From CALMUP01 sp035327305 (lineage in GTDB: Bacteria > Verrucomicrobiota > Kiritimatiellia > CAIVKH01), in contig DAOLDL010000002.1 of NCBI GenBank assembly GCA_035327305.1, forward strand, positions 1 through 64,000: a stretch of 64,000 bases of DNA, read 5' to 3'. Shown piece by piece: positions 62,391 to 64,000 of this stretch (the first letter of the stretch is position 1; every line of letters begins with the position of its first letter). The notes under the pieces were generated by a model. The model saw nothing but the letters and a program-made list of their open reading frames with translations. It was not told where the DNA came from and made no database searches. The position numbers and the translations under genes were made by a program.

Positions 62391-62798
62391 ATGAAACCTC
62401 TCGCCATGACCAAACTTTCGTTGCGGAACCTGTTCAAAGAACCGGTGACGGTGGCCTATCCGGTTATACCGCGGGAATACTTCCCCGGTACCCGGGGTCG
62501 CATACTTATAGAGCCATCCACATGCAATCTTTGCGTTATCTGCGATGTTCGATGTCCGACAAAGGCAATCAAAGTCGATCGTAAAGGTCAAACCTGGACC
62601 ATTGATCGCCTGTCCTGCATTCAATGCGGTGCTTGCGTCGAGGCATGTCCAAGGAAATGCCTGACCACCGGCAATCAATATTCCGAACCCATGACCGAAA
62701 AGTCTGTCCTTGTAGTCCCGATTCCGTTTGTTCCGCCGCCGCCCAAACCAAAACCGCCCGCAAAGGATGCAAGCGATGCAAAAGACAGTCCCGTATAG
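62391..62798 (+). CDS. echF: Ech hydrogenase 2x[4Fe-4S] subunit
   Basis: A 135-residue protein with two ferredoxin motifs: STCNLCVICDVRCPTKAIK (Cys45, 48, 51, 55) and SCIQCGACVEACPRKCL (Cys76, 79, 82, 86). It probably accepts electrons from ferredoxin for the small subunit. The ATG at 62391 has GGAG seven bases upstream, and another in-frame ATG lies 15 bases earlier inside echE. It carries a proline- and lysine-rich C-terminal tail (FVPPPPKPKPPAKDAS) that I do not expect in EchF. Confidence 0.93.
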   Translation: MKPLAMTKLSLRNLFKEPVTVAYPVIPREYFPGTRGRILIEPSTCNLCVICDVRCPTKAIKVDRKGQTWTIDRLSCIQCGACVEACPRKCLTTGNQYSEPMTEKSVLVVPIPFVPPPPKPKPPAKDASDAKDSPV

Positions 62799-63291
62799 CA
62801 TGGCCATTGAAAGCCGATATCCGGAGCAGATTGCCGTCTGTATTGCCCGTGATTCCTCCGGACGTTACAACCCCATGACGATTGGATGGTTCATGCCGGT
62901 TTCCATGAAGCCGCCACTGATTGCCGTGGCAATCGGTAATTCCCGTCACACGAATGCAGTGATCAAGCACGCTGGTGAATTTGTTTTATCCTTTCTATCC
63001 GAGGACCAGGCTAATCTGGCCCGCTACTTCGGCACAAAATCCGGTCGTGATACCGACAAGTTCGGCACTATTCGTTGTGAAACCGTTCCGGCGGATAAAA
63101 TTGACAACCGGTTGATTCGTGATGCCGTGGCGAATTTTGAATGCGTGGTCAAACAAACGGTGGAAACGGGTGATCACACCATATTTATCGGTGAAATCGT
63201 TTGTGCCCATGTCACGGATAATCCGGTCAATCGTATGTTCACCCTGGTCAAAGCGGAACACTTGAATGGTGTGCGACAAAAATCCGTATAA
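62776..63291 (+). CDS. Flavin reductase family (FMN-binding split-barrel) protein
   Basis: A 171-residue protein of the flavin-reductase-like domain family. Pattern: VCIARDSSGRYNPMTIGWFMPVSMKPPLIAVAIG, HTNAVIKHAGEFVLSFLSEDQ and HTIFIGEIVCAHV. The ATG at 62776 follows AAAGGA and lies inside the end of echF (23-base overlap). Family members bind FMN and reduce flavins or serve as flavoprotein partners. Sitting inside a hydrogenase operon it may link NAD(P)H or H2 to a soluble flavin acceptor; this is inference. Confidence 0.88.
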   Translation: MQKTVPYSMAIESRYPEQIAVCIARDSSGRYNPMTIGWFMPVSMKPPLIAVAIGNSRHTNAVIKHAGEFVLSFLSEDQANLARYFGTKSGRDTDKFGTIRCETVPADKIDNRLIRDAVANFECVVKQTVETGDHTIFIGEIVCAHVTDNPVNRMFTLVKAEHLNGVRQKSV

Positions 63292-63302
63292 CGGAGGAAA
63301 AC

Positions 63303-63794
63303 ATGAATGCCGTTGAAACTAATGTTATCGGCGATGAAAAAAGGTGGCGCCTTGTCGAGGCGGTCATGCGACGTTGCGGCTACTGCGGCGATGCCTTGAT
63401 TGAAACCTTGCATGCCGTACAGGAGACCTATGGCTTTATCGACGAATCATCTATGCGTCGCGTGGCGGATTCATTGAAACTACCGTTAAGCAAGGTTTAC
63501 GGTGTCGCAACATTCTACCACTTCTTCCACCTTAAACCGAAGGGTCGCCATACTTGCGTGGTCTGTATGGGAACTGCCTGTTACATCAAAGGCGCCGATG
63601 CCATCATGCAAAAAATTGATGACGCATTTGGCGTGAAGGCTGGTGAGACCACGCCGGATGACCACTTGTCGGTCATGACGGCGCGCTGTGTTGGTTCCTG
63701 TGGATTAGCCCCTGCCGTGGTGGTGGATCAACAGGTATTAGGGCATATCAAACCGGATCAAGTCGTCAATCACATCAAGGAGCTGGAATCATGA
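63303..63794 (+). CDS. nuoE: NuoE-like [2Fe-2S] subunit
   Basis: A 163-residue protein like complex I 24-kDa or HndA subunits. AACGGAGG precedes the ATG. The helical N-terminal domain has LIETLHAVQETYGFI and VYGVATFYHFF. The thioredoxin-like domain holds the cluster ligands in CVVCMGTACYIKGAD (Cys88, 93) and MTARCVGSCGLAPAVVV (Cys129, 133). It overlaps the next gene by ATGA and together with it would form an NADH-oxidising module. Confidence 0.94.
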   Translation: MNAVETNVIGDEKRWRLVEAVMRRCGYCGDALIETLHAVQETYGFIDESSMRRVADSLKLPLSKVYGVATFYHFFHLKPKGRHTCVVCMGTACYIKGADAIMQKIDDAFGVKAGETTPDDHLSVMTARCVGSCGLAPAVVVDQQVLGHIKPDQVVNHIKELES

Positions 63795-64000
63795 CCCCCG
63801 AAGCCCTCCAGCAAGTAGCCAAAGCCGAGCAGGACGCCATCACCAAACAACCGCAACGCATCGGTGTTTGCACTGCCGCCGGCTGTCTTTCATGCAAAAG
63901 CGGAGAAGTCCTAAAAACACTTCAAACCGCACTCGAACGCCGGGCCGACGTACCCTACAAAGCGGTGGGGGTCGGATGCATGGGGCTTTGCGCGCATGGA
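63791..64000 (+). CDS. nuoF: NuoF/HndC-like NADH-binding subunit (partial, N terminus)
   Basis: The frame from the ATG at 63791 runs off the right edge, and only 70 residues are visible. They form the N-terminal thioredoxin-like [2Fe-2S] domain seen in long NuoF/HndC/HoxF proteins: IGVCTAAGCLSCKSGEVL and VGVGCMGLCAHG. The FMN/NADH part must lie beyond the window. Subunits with this extension occur in electron-bifurcating [FeFe] hydrogenases and in NAD-linked hydrogenases or formate dehydrogenases. Confidence 0.85.
   Translation, partial: MTPEALQQVAKAEQDAITKQPQRIGVCTAAGCLSCKSGEVLKTLQTALERRADVPYKAVGVGCMGLCAHG

Noticed and set aside
1..64000. CRISPR arrays, tRNA or rRNA genes, prophage or transposase genes
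   Set aside because: No regularly spaced repeats, cloverleaf-type sequences or transposase motifs were recognised by eye; a tRNAscan-SE and CRISPR search would settle this.

Overview
The window reads as chromosomal DNA of an anaerobic, Gram-negative-type bacterium. Evidence for an outer membrane is a KDO-pathway isomerase (kdsD), several signal-peptide proteins and LolD/MacB-like ABC transporters. Evidence for anaerobic metabolism is pyruvate:ferredoxin oxidoreductase, a membrane-bound Ech-type [NiFe] hydrogenase, FeoAB and a YgfK/molybdenum-hydroxylase purine locus. DUF6785/OPT-like transporters and an orphan PqqD-like protein would fit the PVC superphylum or deep relatives such as Hydrogenedentota or Sumerlaeota. 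That placement is inference only; there is no rRNA gene here. Gene density is high, many genes overlap by ATGA, and I saw no CRISPR array, tRNA, rRNA or intact insertion sequence.

Layout. 1-2.9 kb: the 5' part of a secreted beta-helix protein, a Spy-like secreted protein, thyA-folA, and rpmE2 with its terminator. 3-5.3 kb: kdsD, an unknown protein and a PqqD-like protein. 5.4-18.1 kb: a large transport locus with two OPT-like membrane proteins, two LolD-type ATPases, an FtsX-like permease, a giant fusion of a metal-ligand-free M28 peptidase domain with an FtsX permease, and an unknown small protein. It is interrupted by a decayed four-helix-bundle gene. 18.2-31.9 kb: housekeeping and mixed genes (htpG, M42 peptidase, bioA, feoAB, gdx-type SMR pump, SNF2 helicase, ruvC, yebC). 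31.9-36.8 kb: an EF-G-2-like factor and valS. 37-42.5 kb: a threonine/isoleucine operon, hom - degenerate apgM-like gene - lysC - cimA, preceded by a 16-residue Thr/Ile-rich leader peptide and an intrinsic terminator, which is a classic attenuator. 42.8-52.6 kb: a purine catabolism operon (ygfK, ssnA-like, 8-oxoguanine-deaminase-like, and the three xanthine-dehydrogenase-type subunits). 52.8-64 kb: divergently, nifJ, a DHOD-like protein, a ferredoxin, echABCDEF, a flavin reductase, nuoE and the start of nuoF.

How it may work together. PFOR would reduce ferredoxin from pyruvate. The Ech complex could oxidise ferredoxin with H2 evolution and ion pumping. NuoE/NuoF and the flavin reductase would couple NAD(H) or flavin to this pool. 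The divergent purine locus probably feeds carbon, nitrogen and electrons into the same metabolism, and its shared upstream region holds a perfect 10-bp inverted repeat. The least understood part is the 5.4-18.1 kb transport locus; it is the best candidate for an undescribed system.
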